37,116 nt of DNA from JBBSOK01 sp038259825 (GTDB lineage: Bacteria; Bacteroidota; Bacteroidia; Flavobacteriales; Flavobacteriaceae), in assembly GCA_038259825.1 (NCBI GenBank), contig JBBSOK010000011.1, forward strand, positions 1-37,116, in the 5' to 3' direction. Within the stretch, counting starts at the first letter, position 1, and the number at the start of each line of letters is the position of its first letter. Position numbers and translations under genes: made by a program. Shown here piece after piece: positions 8,433 through 16,617 of the stretch. Below the pieces are notes generated by a model. It saw nothing but the letters and a program-made list of their open reading frames with translations. It was not told the DNA's origin and did not search any database.

Positions 8433-9485
8433 ATGCGTTATTTATTAATTGTTTTCGTACTTTTTCTTTGTATTTCTTGTAATGATGAAGCTGAAATTAA
8501 ATTTACAAGTGTAAAAATTGAAAATGTCTTTACCGATAGTTTAAGCATTAGAGCGATTGCACCAATTGATGAAAATAAGGTTTGGTTTGCTGCCAATAAT
8601 GGCAAAGTTGGTTTAATTGATGGAGATACTCCAAAGCTTGCCACTATAAAATATGAAGATTCCGTTCTTCAATTTAGGGCAATAGCTGCAAGAGAAAATT
8701 CGGTTTTTGTGTTAAGTATTGCTAACCCCGCACTTTTATATAAAATTGGGTTTAATGGCGAAGAGGCTACCAATATTGAATTGGTTTATACTGAAAATGG
8801 CTCCAACGTTTTTTACGATGCTTTAGCGTTTTTCAATGATAAAGAAGGAATTGCAATGGGAGATCCAACCGACGGTTGCTTGAGTATTATAAAAACTGTT
8901 GATGGAGGTAATACTTGGAAGAAAATTGCCTGCGAAAATCTTCCACCAATTTTTGAAGGTGAAGCAGCCTTTGCTGCAAGTAATTCAAATATTGCAATCA
9001 TTGGCAGTACAGTTTGGATTTGTACAGGTGGAAAAAAAGCTAGGGTTTTTAAAAGCGAAGATAAAGGTGAAACTTGGAAAGTTTATGATACGCCTATAAT
9101 CCAAGGAAAAGCAATGACCGGTATTTATAGTATTGATTTTTACAATGAAAAAGAAGGCGTAATCTTTGGAGGAGACTGGGAAAATAAAGATTTTACTGAA
9201 GGAAATAAAGCCATTACAAAAAATGGTGGAAAAACTTGGAAGTTACTTGCTAACGGTAAAAATCCGGGCTATAGGAGTTCAGTTAAATACGTTCCGGGAA
9301 GCAGAGGAAAAGCTTTAGTGGCTGTTGGCAGTCCCGGTATTTCATATTCGTCTGATAAAGGTGATACTTGGACAGATTTAAGCAAAGAAGGTTTTTTTGC
9401 AATTGAATTTGTAAACGATAGCGTAGCTTTTGCTTCTGGAAATTTTAAAATTTCGAAACTTACTTTCAAAAAGGGTACTAAGTAA
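8433..9485 (+). CDS. BNR/Asp-box repeat lipoprotein (beta-propeller, Ycf48-like)
   Basis: A 350-residue predicted lipoprotein: hydrophobic signal followed by the lipobox LCISC with lipidated Cys16. The mature part is a beta-propeller with four recognisable Asp-boxes (S/T-x-D-x-G-x-T-W type): TVDGGNTW (about 156), SEDKGETW (about 207), TKNGGKTW (about 263) and SSDKGDTW (about 306). Such proteins are often annotated as 'oxidoreductase' or 'glycosyl hydrolase' in flavobacteria, but neither function can be read from the sequence; relatives include the photosystem II assembly factor Ycf48. It probably acts as a periplasmic or outer-membrane scaffold or binding protein. It is a single gene, divergent from the methyltransferase and convergent with the Spy-like gene, with only 4 bases between stops. 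Confidence 0.8.
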   Translation: MRYLLIVFVLFLCISCNDEAEIKFTSVKIENVFTDSLSIRAIAPIDENKVWFAANNGKVGLIDGDTPKLATIKYEDSVLQFRAIAARENSVFVLSIANPALLYKIGFNGEEATNIELVYTENGSNVFYDALAFFNDKEGIAMGDPTDGCLSIIKTVDGGNTWKKIACENLPPIFEGEAAFAASNSNIAIIGSTVWICTGGKKARVFKSEDKGETWKVYDTPIIQGKAMTGIYSIDFYNEKEGVIFGGDWENKDFTEGNKAITKNGGKTWKLLANGKNPGYRSSVKYVPGSRGKALVAVGSPGISYSSDKGDTWTDLSKEGFFAIEFVNDSVAFASGNFKISKLTFKKGTK

Positions 9486-9489
9486 GAAT

Positions 9490-9921
9490 CTATTTTTTAG
9501 CGTCCCGATAACGGCGTAATAGGCTGCGCTTAAAATCTTCCTCGCTTTTGGCCAGTAGTAAGACTTTTTTGGCCGAAATGATTTTACCCAAATCTGCGAA
9601 CATTTTTTTACGAATTTCCAATTCATTTTCCCGAATAGCAAAATCCCTTTCAATAATTGCAGTTGCTTCAGCATTTGTCATGTTTTCTGCTGCATTGTCT
9701 ATTTTTTGAAAAATTTCTTTTCGTTGTGTTTTATTTAATTCCCTAAGTTGCGTATCGTATAAATTATAAACAGGCCAAAACTTTTCGGCTTCTGTAGGTG
9801 TTAAAGCTAATTTTTCTGTGATAAAAGCTGTCTTAAGCGATTTTATTTTATCAAAACGCTCGCTAGATTGTGCAAATATTGTAGCAGAAGTAAAAATTAA
9901 AAATAGACAGATATTTTTCAT
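9490..9921 (-). CDS. Periplasmic Spy/CpxP-like protein, sensor of the ECF sigma module
   Basis: 143 residues with an N-terminal signal peptide (MKNICLFLIFTSATIFAQ) and an all-helical mature part. LTPTEAEKFWPVYNLYD (about residues 41-57) is the LTxxQ-like motif region of Spy/CpxP relatives; a basic stretch, KRSLLRRYRDAKK, ends the protein. In flavobacteria this type is annotated 'sensor of ECF-type sigma factor'. It is the third gene of the minus-strand operon sigma - membrane protein - sensor, starting 27 bases after the stop of the membrane protein. The likely job, by inference from CpxP and Spy, is sensing misfolded periplasmic protein or envelope stress and feeding this to the membrane-bound regulator. 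Confidence 0.72.
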   Translation of the reverse strand: MKNICLFLIFTSATIFAQSSERFDKIKSLKTAFITEKLALTPTEAEKFWPVYNLYDTQLRELNKTQRKEIFQKIDNAAENMTNAEATAIIERDFAIRENELEIRKKMFADLGKIISAKKVLLLAKSEEDFKRSLLRRYRDAKK

Positions 9922-9948
9922 AATATTTAATTTAAAAAAGTTGACTCA

Positions 9949-10443
9949 TCACTTTTCAAGCAAATAATCTTCAATATTTTCAATATTTAAAAAGTCTACT
10001 TCATTTTTTAGATTTTCAAAATCTTCATTTGGCGATAACGTTACCAAATCAAAAGCACTGAAATCGGTGTTTTCTTGTATAAAATAACTTTCGATAGTTT
10101 CTGCAGAAATATCTGCAAGATTTAATGTATCTCTATCTTTCTGCGGAAAAAGAGTAAAAATAAGCGCAACACAAGCAGCAATGGCCGCAGCAAAGTAAAC
10201 CCAGCGTTTTTGAAAAAGATTTATGACTTTTGGCTCAGGATTATTTACTTTGGAATTGAGTTCAGAAATTTTCATTGAATCCAAAATTTCCAATTCAATA
10301 GTATCAAAATAACGTTCAGGAACTTTAAAACCTAAATTTTTCTTCGCATTTTCCAACTCCAAGGAAATCTGAAGATTATTTTCAAAATCCTCAAAATAGC
10401 CGTCAGGAATTTTAAAACCGTGATTTAATTTCTTTTCGTTCAT
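9949..10443 (-). CDS. Membrane anti-sigma-like protein with a duplicated GFK-P-YF motif
   Basis: 164 residues with one membrane span (about 81-99, WVYFAAAIAACVALIFTLF). The cytoplasmic N-terminus holds two copies of one motif: GFKIPDGYFEDFENNL (9-24) and GFKVPERYFDTIELEIL (38-54), 29 residues apart. The periplasmic C-terminus is acidic. There is no zinc-binding HxxxCxxC anti-sigma signature. The position directly behind an ECF sigma gene (30-base gap) and before a Spy-like periplasmic protein, together with the topology, suggests an anti-sigma factor; the sequence alone does not prove it. The motif pair would be the natural candidate for the sigma-binding part. Confidence 0.65.
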   Translation of the reverse strand: MNEKKLNHGFKIPDGYFEDFENNLQISLELENAKKNLGFKVPERYFDTIELEILDSMKISELNSKVNNPEPKVINLFQKRWVYFAAAIAACVALIFTLFPQKDRDTLNLADISAETIESYFIQENTDFSAFDLVTLSPNEDFENLKNEVDFLNIENIEDYLLEK

Positions 10444-10473
10444 TTTTATATGTTTTACGAATTAAGGGTAATC

Positions 10474-11016
10474 TTAAATGTTTTCTAGTATTGATGTAAT
10501 TTTTTTTACGGCAATATGATAACTACTTTTTAAAGCGCCCACAGAAGTATCTAACATTTCTGAAAGTTCTTGGTAGGTGAATTCTTCAAAATATTTCATA
10601 TTAAACACCAATTGTTGCTTTTCTGGTAAAGTTGCAATGGCTTTTTGAAGCTTCAATTGTATTTCAGAGCCTTCAAAATAAACATCGCTTTCAAGGTTTA
10701 ATAATGCTTTTTCTTTAACCTCTTCGATAGTTATATTATTCCTTTTTGCCTTCTTATTGATAAAAGTAATTGCTTCATTTGTCGCAATTCTATAAAGCCA
10801 CGTATATAATTTCGATTCTTCTTTAAATCCATTTATGTTTCTAAAAACCTTTATAAACGTATTTTGTATGACATCATGAGCATCGTCGTGATCCAAAACT
10901 ATTTTTCGAATATGCCAATACAAACGTTCTTTATAAAGAGAGACCAGTTTTGAAAAGGCAGCTTCTTTATTTAAATCGCCTTTTAAAGCATGTATGAGTG
11001 ATGTTTCTGTTGTCAA
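10474..11016 (-). CDS. ECF-family RNA polymerase sigma factor
   Basis: 180 residues. Sigma region 2 covers about 25-95 (DDAHDVIQNTFIKVFRNI and LYTWLYRIATNEAI), and region 4 about 128-178 (LPEKQQLVFNMKYFEEFTY followed by a helix-turn-helix). There is no sigma-1.1 or region 3, typical of ECF factors. The start appears to be TTG: the reading frame has a TAA four codons upstream (at 11028-11026), there is no in-frame ATG between them, and the first downstream in-frame Met lies deep in the protein. It is the first gene of the three-gene operon with the anti-sigma-like and Spy-like proteins. A perfect inverted repeat lies in its leader at 11058-11075. Targets are unknown; such factors usually also control their own operon. 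Confidence 0.92.
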   Translation of the reverse strand: MTTETSLIHALKGDLNKEAAFSKLVSLYKERLYWHIRKIVLDHDDAHDVIQNTFIKVFRNINGFKEESKLYTWLYRIATNEAITFINKKAKRNNITIEEVKEKALLNLESDVYFEGSEIQLKLQKAIATLPEKQQLVFNMKYFEEFTYQELSEMLDTSVGALKSSYHIAVKKITSILENI

Positions 11017-11057
11017 CCTTTGGGTTTATAAAGTTTAGACTGTGCTTATACTAAATG

Positions 11058-11075
11058 GTTTAATTGAGATTAAAC
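11058..11075. promoter_or_regulatory. Inverted repeat upstream of the ECF sigma gene
   Basis: GTTTAAT-tgag-ATTAAAC is a perfect 7-bp inverted repeat with a 4-base centre, 42-59 bases before the sigma start. A further GTTAAAC follows at once on the + strand. It could be an operator, part of an autoregulated promoter, or a leader hairpin. No TAnnTTTG housekeeping promoter was seen for this operon. Confidence 0.35.
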
Positions 11076-11152
11076 GTTAAACAGAACTTATTGAAAATAA
11101 ACTACTTATTCGATAAACGGTAAATTTAATGCGATAAAAAGCAAAAAATGTT

Positions 11153-11181
11153 TTGTAGGAATAAAAATTGTTTTATCTTTG
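11153..11181 (+). promoter_or_regulatory. Promoter with no protein gene downstream
   Basis: TTG (11153-11155), an 18-base spacer and TATCTTTG (11174-11181) fit the Bacteroidota consensus well. The only thing downstream on this strand is the terminator at 11243-11272; beyond it all genes read the other way. Confidence 0.55.
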
Positions 11182-11186
11182 ACCCA

Positions 11187-11272
11187 AGTAATGTAAATGG
11201 AATGTTTTATTGTATTATAAATACTTTAAAACGAAACAAAAGAGAGCAGTTTCCCCACACTGCTCTTTTTTT
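11187..11272 (+). ncRNA. Small RNA candidate (about 85 nt)
   Basis: Defined by a consensus promoter (11153-11181) and an intrinsic terminator (11243-11272). The interval contains no reading frame longer than about seven codons (an ATG at about 11196 is followed at once by TAA). The terminator hairpin would form the 3' end. No match to 6S, tmRNA, SRP RNA or RNase P RNA was recognised. The start is estimated from the -7 box. Confidence 0.35.
11243..11272. terminator. Terminator between the small-RNA candidate and the ABC exporter gene
   Basis: Stem AGAGCAGT (11243-11250) pairs with ACTGCTCT (11259-11266) around the loop TTCCCCAC, followed by a T tract to 11272. An A-rich left flank lets it also serve the minus-strand exporter gene ending at 11285. 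Confidence 0.75.
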
Positions 11273-11284
11273 ATTTGTTTTTTT

Positions 11285-13111
11285 TTAAGCTAAAGATTGC
11301 ATTTCTACTAAATTGTAGTAGGTGCCTTTTTTTGTAAGTAGCTTTTGATGCTTTCCTTGTTCAACAATCTTACCTTTACTCATAACTACAATTAAATCAG
11401 CATTTTGAATCGTAGATAATCTGTGTGCTATAACAATAGACGTTCTGTTTTTCATCATTTTTTCCAATGCATCTTGTACTAAGCGTTCACTTTCGGTATC
11501 AAGGGCTGAGGTTGCTTCGTCCAAAATCATAATAGGCGGATTTTTTAAAACTGCTCTTGCAATACTCAATCGCTGTTTTTGCCCACCACTTAATTTATTT
11601 CCGCTATCACCAATATTAGTATTGAATTGTTCTGGTAAATCTTTTATAAACTCATAACTGTTACTAATGTCTGCAGCATCTTTCAGCTCTTCAGCAGTAG
11701 CTTGTGTTTTACCTAATTTTAAGTTGTTACCAACCGAATCATTAAAAAGAATAGAATCTTGCGAAACAATACCCATTAAACCACGCAAAGATTGTTGCTT
11801 AATTTCGCGAATATCAACGCCGTCAATTTCGATAGAACCTTCATTTACATCGTAAAATCGCGTTAACAAATTGGCAATGGTACTTTTACCACTACCGGAT
11901 TGACCAACCAATGCAACGGTACTTCCTTTTGGTATTTCGAGCGAAAAATCCTTTAATACGAAAGTATCTTCGTATCTAAATGAAACATTTTTAATTGAAA
12001 TTGAACTTGTAAATTCAAGTTTGTCTATAGCATTTGGACTATCTGTTATCGTATTTTCAGTTTCTAGCAATTCGAGAATTCTCAATGCAGAACCATCTGC
12101 ACGTTTCACGGAATAACTTGCTTTTGCAATTGCTTTGGCGGGCGTTAAAATATTGTAAGCCAAAAGAATATAGCCTAAAAAGAAACTAGCGTCCAGCGTT
12201 TCATCTACAAAAACTAAATAGCCACCATAAATTAAAAGTATGCCAATAGTTATAATCCCAAGCAATTCACTCATCGGTGATGCTAGATTCTGTCTATTTA
12301 AGACACTATTACTGTATATATAAAAACGTTGATTACTATTTTCAAATTTATCTTGAAATGTCTTTTCGCCACTAAATGCTTTAATAATTCGTAGTCCACT
12401 CATTGTTTCTTCCAAAATTGAAAGAAAAGTACCTTGTTCTTCTTGAACTTTTAACGAGCCTTTTTTTAACGATTTACCAACCCGGGAAATTAGAAAGCCA
12501 GAAACGGGTAAAAATAAGAAAACGAATAATGTAAGCTTCGGACTCATAAAGAGCATTATTACCAAAGAGGAAATTATGGTAAGTGGTTCTCTTACAATCA
12601 TTTCGAGTACGGATAGGACAGAATTTTTTACTTCGTCAACATCTGCACTAATTCTTGAAATAGTATCTCCTTTTCGTTTTTCAGAATAAAATGCGAGTGG
12701 AAAGCGGATTACTTTTGCATAAAGCGCATTTCGTAAATCCTTTAAAACGCCATTTCGCATAAAAGTTGCGTAGTACAGCCCAAGATAGTTACATAGATTT
12801 TTAAGTAGAAAAATTGTTATGATTACTAAAATCATAAACATTAAAACCTTAAAGTTCCCGTACTCGTTAATATATTGAGTTAGATAAAAGCTAAGGTTAT
12901 CCTGTAAATAATCTGATACTTTCCCAATTCCTTGATATTCTGGTTTAGCAACAATATCTCGTTTATCACTAAAAATAATTTGCAATACAGGAATTACAGC
13001 TAAGAAAGAAAGTGTGCTAAACAGTGCATAAAGCACATTAAAAAAGATATTTAAGTATGCGTATTTCTTGTATGGAATTACATACCGAAGTATTTTTTTG
13101 AAATAATTCAT
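11285..13111 (-). CDS. MsbA-like ABC exporter (fused membrane and ATPase domains)
   Basis: 608 residues: an exporter membrane domain with about six spans (1-330), then a nucleotide-binding domain (about 355-608) with Walker A GQSGSGKST (about 400), signature LSGGQKQR, Walker B IMILDEATSALD and the H-loop IAHRLSTI. All catalytic motifs are intact. As a half-size exporter it would work as a homodimer. MsbA-type lipid A or lipid flipping is the likeliest role given the neighbouring envelope-sugar genes, but drug or peptide export cannot be excluded. The ATG lies 4 bases after the stop of the phosphohexomutase gene, so the two form an operon. The shared terminator at 11243-11272 follows. Confidence 0.88.
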   Translation of the reverse strand: MNYFKKILRYVIPYKKYAYLNIFFNVLYALFSTLSFLAVIPVLQIIFSDKRDIVAKPEYQGIGKVSDYLQDNLSFYLTQYINEYGNFKVLMFMILVIITIFLLKNLCNYLGLYYATFMRNGVLKDLRNALYAKVIRFPLAFYSEKRKGDTISRISADVDEVKNSVLSVLEMIVREPLTIISSLVIMLFMSPKLTLFVFLFLPVSGFLISRVGKSLKKGSLKVQEEQGTFLSILEETMSGLRIIKAFSGEKTFQDKFENSNQRFYIYSNSVLNRQNLASPMSELLGIITIGILLIYGGYLVFVDETLDASFFLGYILLAYNILTPAKAIAKASYSVKRADGSALRILELLETENTITDSPNAIDKLEFTSSISIKNVSFRYEDTFVLKDFSLEIPKGSTVALVGQSGSGKSTIANLLTRFYDVNEGSIEIDGVDIREIKQQSLRGLMGIVSQDSILFNDSVGNNLKLGKTQATAEELKDAADISNSYEFIKDLPEQFNTNIGDSGNKLSGGQKQRLSIARAVLKNPPIMILDEATSALDTESERLVQDALEKMMKNRTSIVIAHRLSTIQNADLIVVMSKGKIVEQGKHQKLLTKKGTYYNLVEMQSLA

Positions 13112-13115
13112 GTAC

Positions 13116-14831
13116 TTAATTTAGATTTAAGTGAAGCAAAATCTTGTCGATTTTATGTTGAAGCACTTCTACAAAATTTTCTTTTTCTGAAGTATTTACG
13201 CTCATATAAAATTTAATTTTAGGCTCCGTTCCGCTTGGTCTTGCTGCTATTTTACTGCCATCTTCAGTATAGTAGATAAGGACATTACTCTTTGGAATAT
13301 CCATTTTTTCTAGAGTACCTTCTTTAATATTTTTTCTTTCGGAAGATGCATAATCTTCAATTTTAATGACTTTACTGCCTGCAATTTCTGAAAATGGATT
13401 TTCACGTAACTCCTTCATTATTGCAACAATTTCTTCCGCACCCGATTTCCCTTTTTTTACTAGCGAAACTAAATGTTCGCGGTAGTTGCCGAATTCAGTA
13501 TAAATTTCTTGTAAATATTTGTACATACTGCTGCCTTCTGCTTTTTTCTGTGCAGCAATTTCGCAGGCAAGTAGGGTAGCAGTTACGGCATCTTTATCTC
13601 GCACAAAATCGCCAACCATATATCCAAAACTTTCTTCGCCACCACCAATAAATTGAAGCTCGGGAAAATCTTTTACCATTTTCGCAATCCATTTAAAACC
13701 GGTCAAACCTTCTTTATATTCAACATTAAAACCGTTAGCAATTTTTTCAAGCATCGGTGTTGAAACAATTGTAGAAGCAATAAACTGTTTTCCGTTCAGT
13801 TTATGAGCTTTTTTCCATTGTTCAAGCAAAAAATGTGTTTTAATTACCATTGCTTGATTGCCGTTTAAAATAGTCATTTTACCATCGTTATCTCGAACGC
13901 AAATGCCAAGTCTATCACAATCTGGATCGGTTCCAATCACAATGTCGGCATTTTCTTTTTCAGCAAGTTCCAACGCCATTTTTAAAGCTTCTGGTTCTTC
14001 TGGATTTGGACTTTTTACTGTTGGAAAGTCGCCATTTGGTTTTTCCTGCTCTTTAACGAGACGTACATTTTTATAGCCGGCCATTTCTAAAACGTTCGGA
14101 ACCATAGTAATAGATGTTCCGTGAAGCGGCGTAAAAACAATCTTCAGATTATCTTTTGCTTCATTTGAAGTATTAAAAGTTCCGTTTTCCACCGAAGCTT
14201 TTGCGAAAGCTTCATCAACTTTTTCATCAATCAATTCAATTAAATCTTCATTGGCCTTAAATTGAATGTCTTGATATTCAAGGGAATTTATCTCTTGTAT
14301 TACGTCATTATCTTGAGGAGGTACTAATTGTCCGCCATCTTCCCAATAAACTTTGTAACCATTATATTCTGGAGGATTGTGGGAAGCTGTTAAAACAATT
14401 CCTACTTGACATTCAAGAAATTTTACAGCAAAAGATAATTCTGGCGTTGCCCTTAAATCTGAAAATAGATATACTTTAATTCCATTTGCGCTAAAAACAT
14501 CGGCAACAATTTTAGCGAGACTTTTACTATTGTGGCGACAATCATATGCAATTGCTACCTTAATTTTTTGGCCTCCAAACTCTTTCTTTAAATAATTTGA
14601 GATGCCTTGTGTATTCTTGCCAAGGGTGTATTTGTTTATGCGATTATCGCCAACACCCATTATGCCGCGCATTCCCCCTGTACCAAATTCAAGGTTTTTA
14701 TAAAAACTATCTTCCAGCGTTTCTGGCTCGTAAGCAATAAGTTCTTTTATCGTGTGTTGGGTAGTTTCGTCAAAAAATGGAGTTAGCCATTTATTTACCC
14801 TTTCAAGAAGTTTTGGATCCACGTATCTCAT
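13116..14831 (-). CDS. Phosphoglucomutase/phosphomannomutase (alpha-D-phosphohexomutase family)
   Basis: 571 residues, cytosolic; interconverts hexose 1- and 6-phosphates. The four family signatures are present in order: the phosphoserine loop LTASHNPPEYNGYKVYW (about 147), the Mg-binding loop GTDPDCDRLG (about 300), the sugar-binding loop GGGEESFGYMVGDF (about 395) and the phosphate-binding loop ARPSGTEPKIKFY (about 527). The length fits the 550-600 residue PGM2-like branch that uses glucose-1-phosphate, sometimes also mannose or pentose phosphates. It lies immediately upstream of the MsbA-like exporter (4-base gap) and downstream of a glycosyltransferase gene, consistent with supply of sugar phosphates for envelope glycans. 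Confidence 0.93.
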   Translation of the reverse strand: MRYVDPKLLERVNKWLTPFFDETTQHTIKELIAYEPETLEDSFYKNLEFGTGGMRGIMGVGDNRINKYTLGKNTQGISNYLKKEFGGQKIKVAIAYDCRHNSKSLAKIVADVFSANGIKVYLFSDLRATPELSFAVKFLECQVGIVLTASHNPPEYNGYKVYWEDGGQLVPPQDNDVIQEINSLEYQDIQFKANEDLIELIDEKVDEAFAKASVENGTFNTSNEAKDNLKIVFTPLHGTSITMVPNVLEMAGYKNVRLVKEQEKPNGDFPTVKSPNPEEPEALKMALELAEKENADIVIGTDPDCDRLGICVRDNDGKMTILNGNQAMVIKTHFLLEQWKKAHKLNGKQFIASTIVSTPMLEKIANGFNVEYKEGLTGFKWIAKMVKDFPELQFIGGGEESFGYMVGDFVRDKDAVTATLLACEIAAQKKAEGSSMYKYLQEIYTEFGNYREHLVSLVKKGKSGAEEIVAIMKELRENPFSEIAGSKVIKIEDYASSERKNIKEGTLEKMDIPKSNVLIYYTEDGSKIAARPSGTEPKIKFYMSVNTSEKENFVEVLQHKIDKILLHLNLN

Positions 14832-14910
14832 TTTTATAATTTAAAGTGTAAAAATAGTGATTCGATAGCAGTAAACGTTGTCGACTTTTGAGTATTTTAA
14901 GATAGTAGTT

Positions 14911-15852
14911 TTAGGTTTTTTCCTTAATAATATATCTTTCGGAATCCTTTTTACTTCTCAAAATCAATTCGCCTAGAAAGCCGGCAAGAAAAAATTGGCT
15001 TCCCAAAATCATTGCGGTTAAGGCAATATAAAGTTGCGGTCTTTCGGTAATTAACCTGCCAGATGGATTTAAAAATAATTTATCTATACCTAAGTATAAT
15101 GCTAATAAAAAACCCACAAACAACATTATTGCGCCCCAAGTTCCAAAAAGGTGCATTGGGCGTTTCCCGAAACGTGATATAAACCAAATAGTGATAAGAT
15201 CTAAAAAACCACGCGCAAAGCGTTCCATTCCAAACTTGGTTGTGCCGTATTTTCTAGCTTGATGTTGTACAGGTTTTTCCGTTATTTTTTTGAAGCCAGC
15301 ATTTTTAGCTAAAACGGGAATATATCGGTGCATTTCGCCTGTAACCTCAATAGACTTTATAACTTCGTTTTTATAAGCTTTTAAACCACAATTAAAATCG
15401 TGAAGCTTAACGCCTGAAGTCTTTCGGGCAGCGAAATTAAATACTTTTGAAGGAAGATTTTTACTGATTACACTGTCGTACCTTTTCTTTTTCCAGCCCG
15501 AAACAAGGTCGAAACCTTCATTAACAACCATCTTGTACATTGATGGGATTTCTTCAGGATTGTCTTGCAAATCGGCATCCATTGTAATTATTACATCACC
15601 TTTTGCCATTGCAAAACCAGCGTGTAAGGCTTGACTCTTACCATAATTCTTTTGAAAACGGATACCCTTTACTTCAACATTTTCGGTAGATAGTTTTTCA
15701 ATTATTTTCCATGAATTGTCACTACTACCGTCATCAATAAAAATAACTTCATAAGAGAAATTATTTTCCACCATAACCCTTGCCAACCAACTGTAAAGTT
15801 CTGGCAGCGATTCTTCTTCGTTTAAAAGAGGGATTATTATGGAGAGATTCAT
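14911..15852 (-). CDS. Family 2 glycosyltransferase, DPM1/GtrB-like, membrane-anchored
   Basis: 313 residues starting at the ATG of MNLSIIIPLLNEEES; a TTG one codon earlier is not needed. The N-terminal GT-A domain has IDDGSSDNS and the metal-binding DADLQDNPEE. Two C-terminal membrane spans (about 234-258 and 277-300) fit the polyprenyl-phosphate glucose/mannose synthase type, which charges undecaprenyl phosphate at the inner membrane. Donor and acceptor cannot be read from sequence. It lies between the DUF4199 gene (92-base gap containing a strong hairpin) and the phosphohexomutase gene (79-base gap), all on the minus strand. In flavobacteria a DUF4199-GT2 pairing is common, as I recall it. 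Confidence 0.88.
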   Translation of the reverse strand: MNLSIIIPLLNEEESLPELYSWLARVMVENNFSYEVIFIDDGSSDNSWKIIEKLSTENVEVKGIRFQKNYGKSQALHAGFAMAKGDVIITMDADLQDNPEEIPSMYKMVVNEGFDLVSGWKKKRYDSVISKNLPSKVFNFAARKTSGVKLHDFNCGLKAYKNEVIKSIEVTGEMHRYIPVLAKNAGFKKITEKPVQHQARKYGTTKFGMERFARGFLDLITIWFISRFGKRPMHLFGTWGAIMLFVGFLLALYLGIDKLFLNPSGRLITERPQLYIALTAMILGSQFFLAGFLGELILRSKKDSERYIIKEKT

Positions 15853-15871
15853 CAAGATTTATTTAAAAACA

Positions 15872-15909
15872 AAGTTCACGAATATACTTTAAAATATGTT
15901 CGTGAACTT
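15872..15909 (-). terminator. Perfect hairpin between the DUF4199 and glycosyltransferase genes
   Basis: AAGTTCACGAA (15872-15882) and TTCGTGAACTT (15899-15909) form a perfect 11-bp stem, extended inward by a G-T pair and three A-T pairs around an 8-base loop. On the minus strand it is followed by TTTGTTTTT, so it can act as an intrinsic terminator or attenuator 20 bases before the glycosyltransferase start. Confidence 0.6.
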
Positions 15910-15944
15910 CTTCAACTTAAAGTTATACGTTTTTAAGAATAATA

Positions 15945-16493
15945 TTAAAGGTGTGCTGGTTTATCTTTTTTCAAAATTAATCCTTCAATCAAACTGATTA
16001 TGAAGCCGAAAAATAAAGATGCAATTAAACCCAGAGCGGTCAATACAAAAGGACTCATCATTTTTTCTGTAATTCCCATTGCAGTATCCATTTGGTCTTG
16101 CGTCATATTTGGGTTTTCGGTTACCATTTTTTCTCGTGTTACTTCCAACAAATTTGCTACAAATTCTGGCTCTATTAAAGTTACGAAAATATAGGTAAAA
16201 ATAGATCCAACTATTCCCGCAATAAGAGAGATTGCCAATCCTGTTTTCAATGCATCACCAATTGAAAGAAATCCGCCATTTTCATTTTTATAAGCTTTTA
16301 TTCCCATCCATATTGCGGTTGCAGTAAAGGCAAAGTTCAGTAATGATTGCCAAACAGGTTGCTCCGCAGAAAGCCCCATTGCATAAACAACAATGGATAG
16401 TGCTATAATTGCTAAAGAAAGCAAAAGGCCATAATTTATAGCTATTTTTTTAACTGAAGGTTTTGTGTAAATTTGGTTGTTGGTTGTTTCCAT
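15945..16493 (-). CDS. DUF4199 family membrane protein
   Basis: 182 residues with four predicted membrane spans: about 18-41, 47-68, 77-106 and 146-174. A polar stretch with EVTREKMVTENPNMTQDQMD sits between spans three and four. The length and pattern match DUF4199, a family largely confined to Bacteroidota with no established function. It has its own consensus promoter (16579-16552) and precedes a GT2 glycosyltransferase gene on the same strand, suggesting a part in lipid-linked sugar or envelope biology; this is inference from position only. Confidence 0.8.
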   Translation of the reverse strand: METTNNQIYTKPSVKKIAINYGLLLSLAIIALSIVVYAMGLSAEQPVWQSLLNFAFTATAIWMGIKAYKNENGGFLSIGDALKTGLAISLIAGIVGSIFTYIFVTLIEPEFVANLLEVTREKMVTENPNMTQDQMDTAMGITEKMMSPFVLTALGLIASLFFGFIISLIEGLILKKDKPAHL

Positions 16494-16551
16494 AATAGTG
16501 CAAGGTTATGTAAATAAATATGATTAGTTAGTATTATATTATGTTTGTAAG

Positions 16552-16579
16552 CAAATATACTAAAACGTTACAGTTTCAA
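16552..16579 (-). promoter_or_regulatory. Promoter of the DUF4199 gene
   Basis: On the minus strand TTG (16579-16577), a 17-base spacer and TATATTTG (16559-16552) fit the Bacteroidota consensus, 58 bases before the ATG at 16493. Confidence 0.6.
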
Positions 16580-16617
16580 TTATGAAAATTGCGATCACAA
16601 AAAAACTCAAATATATA

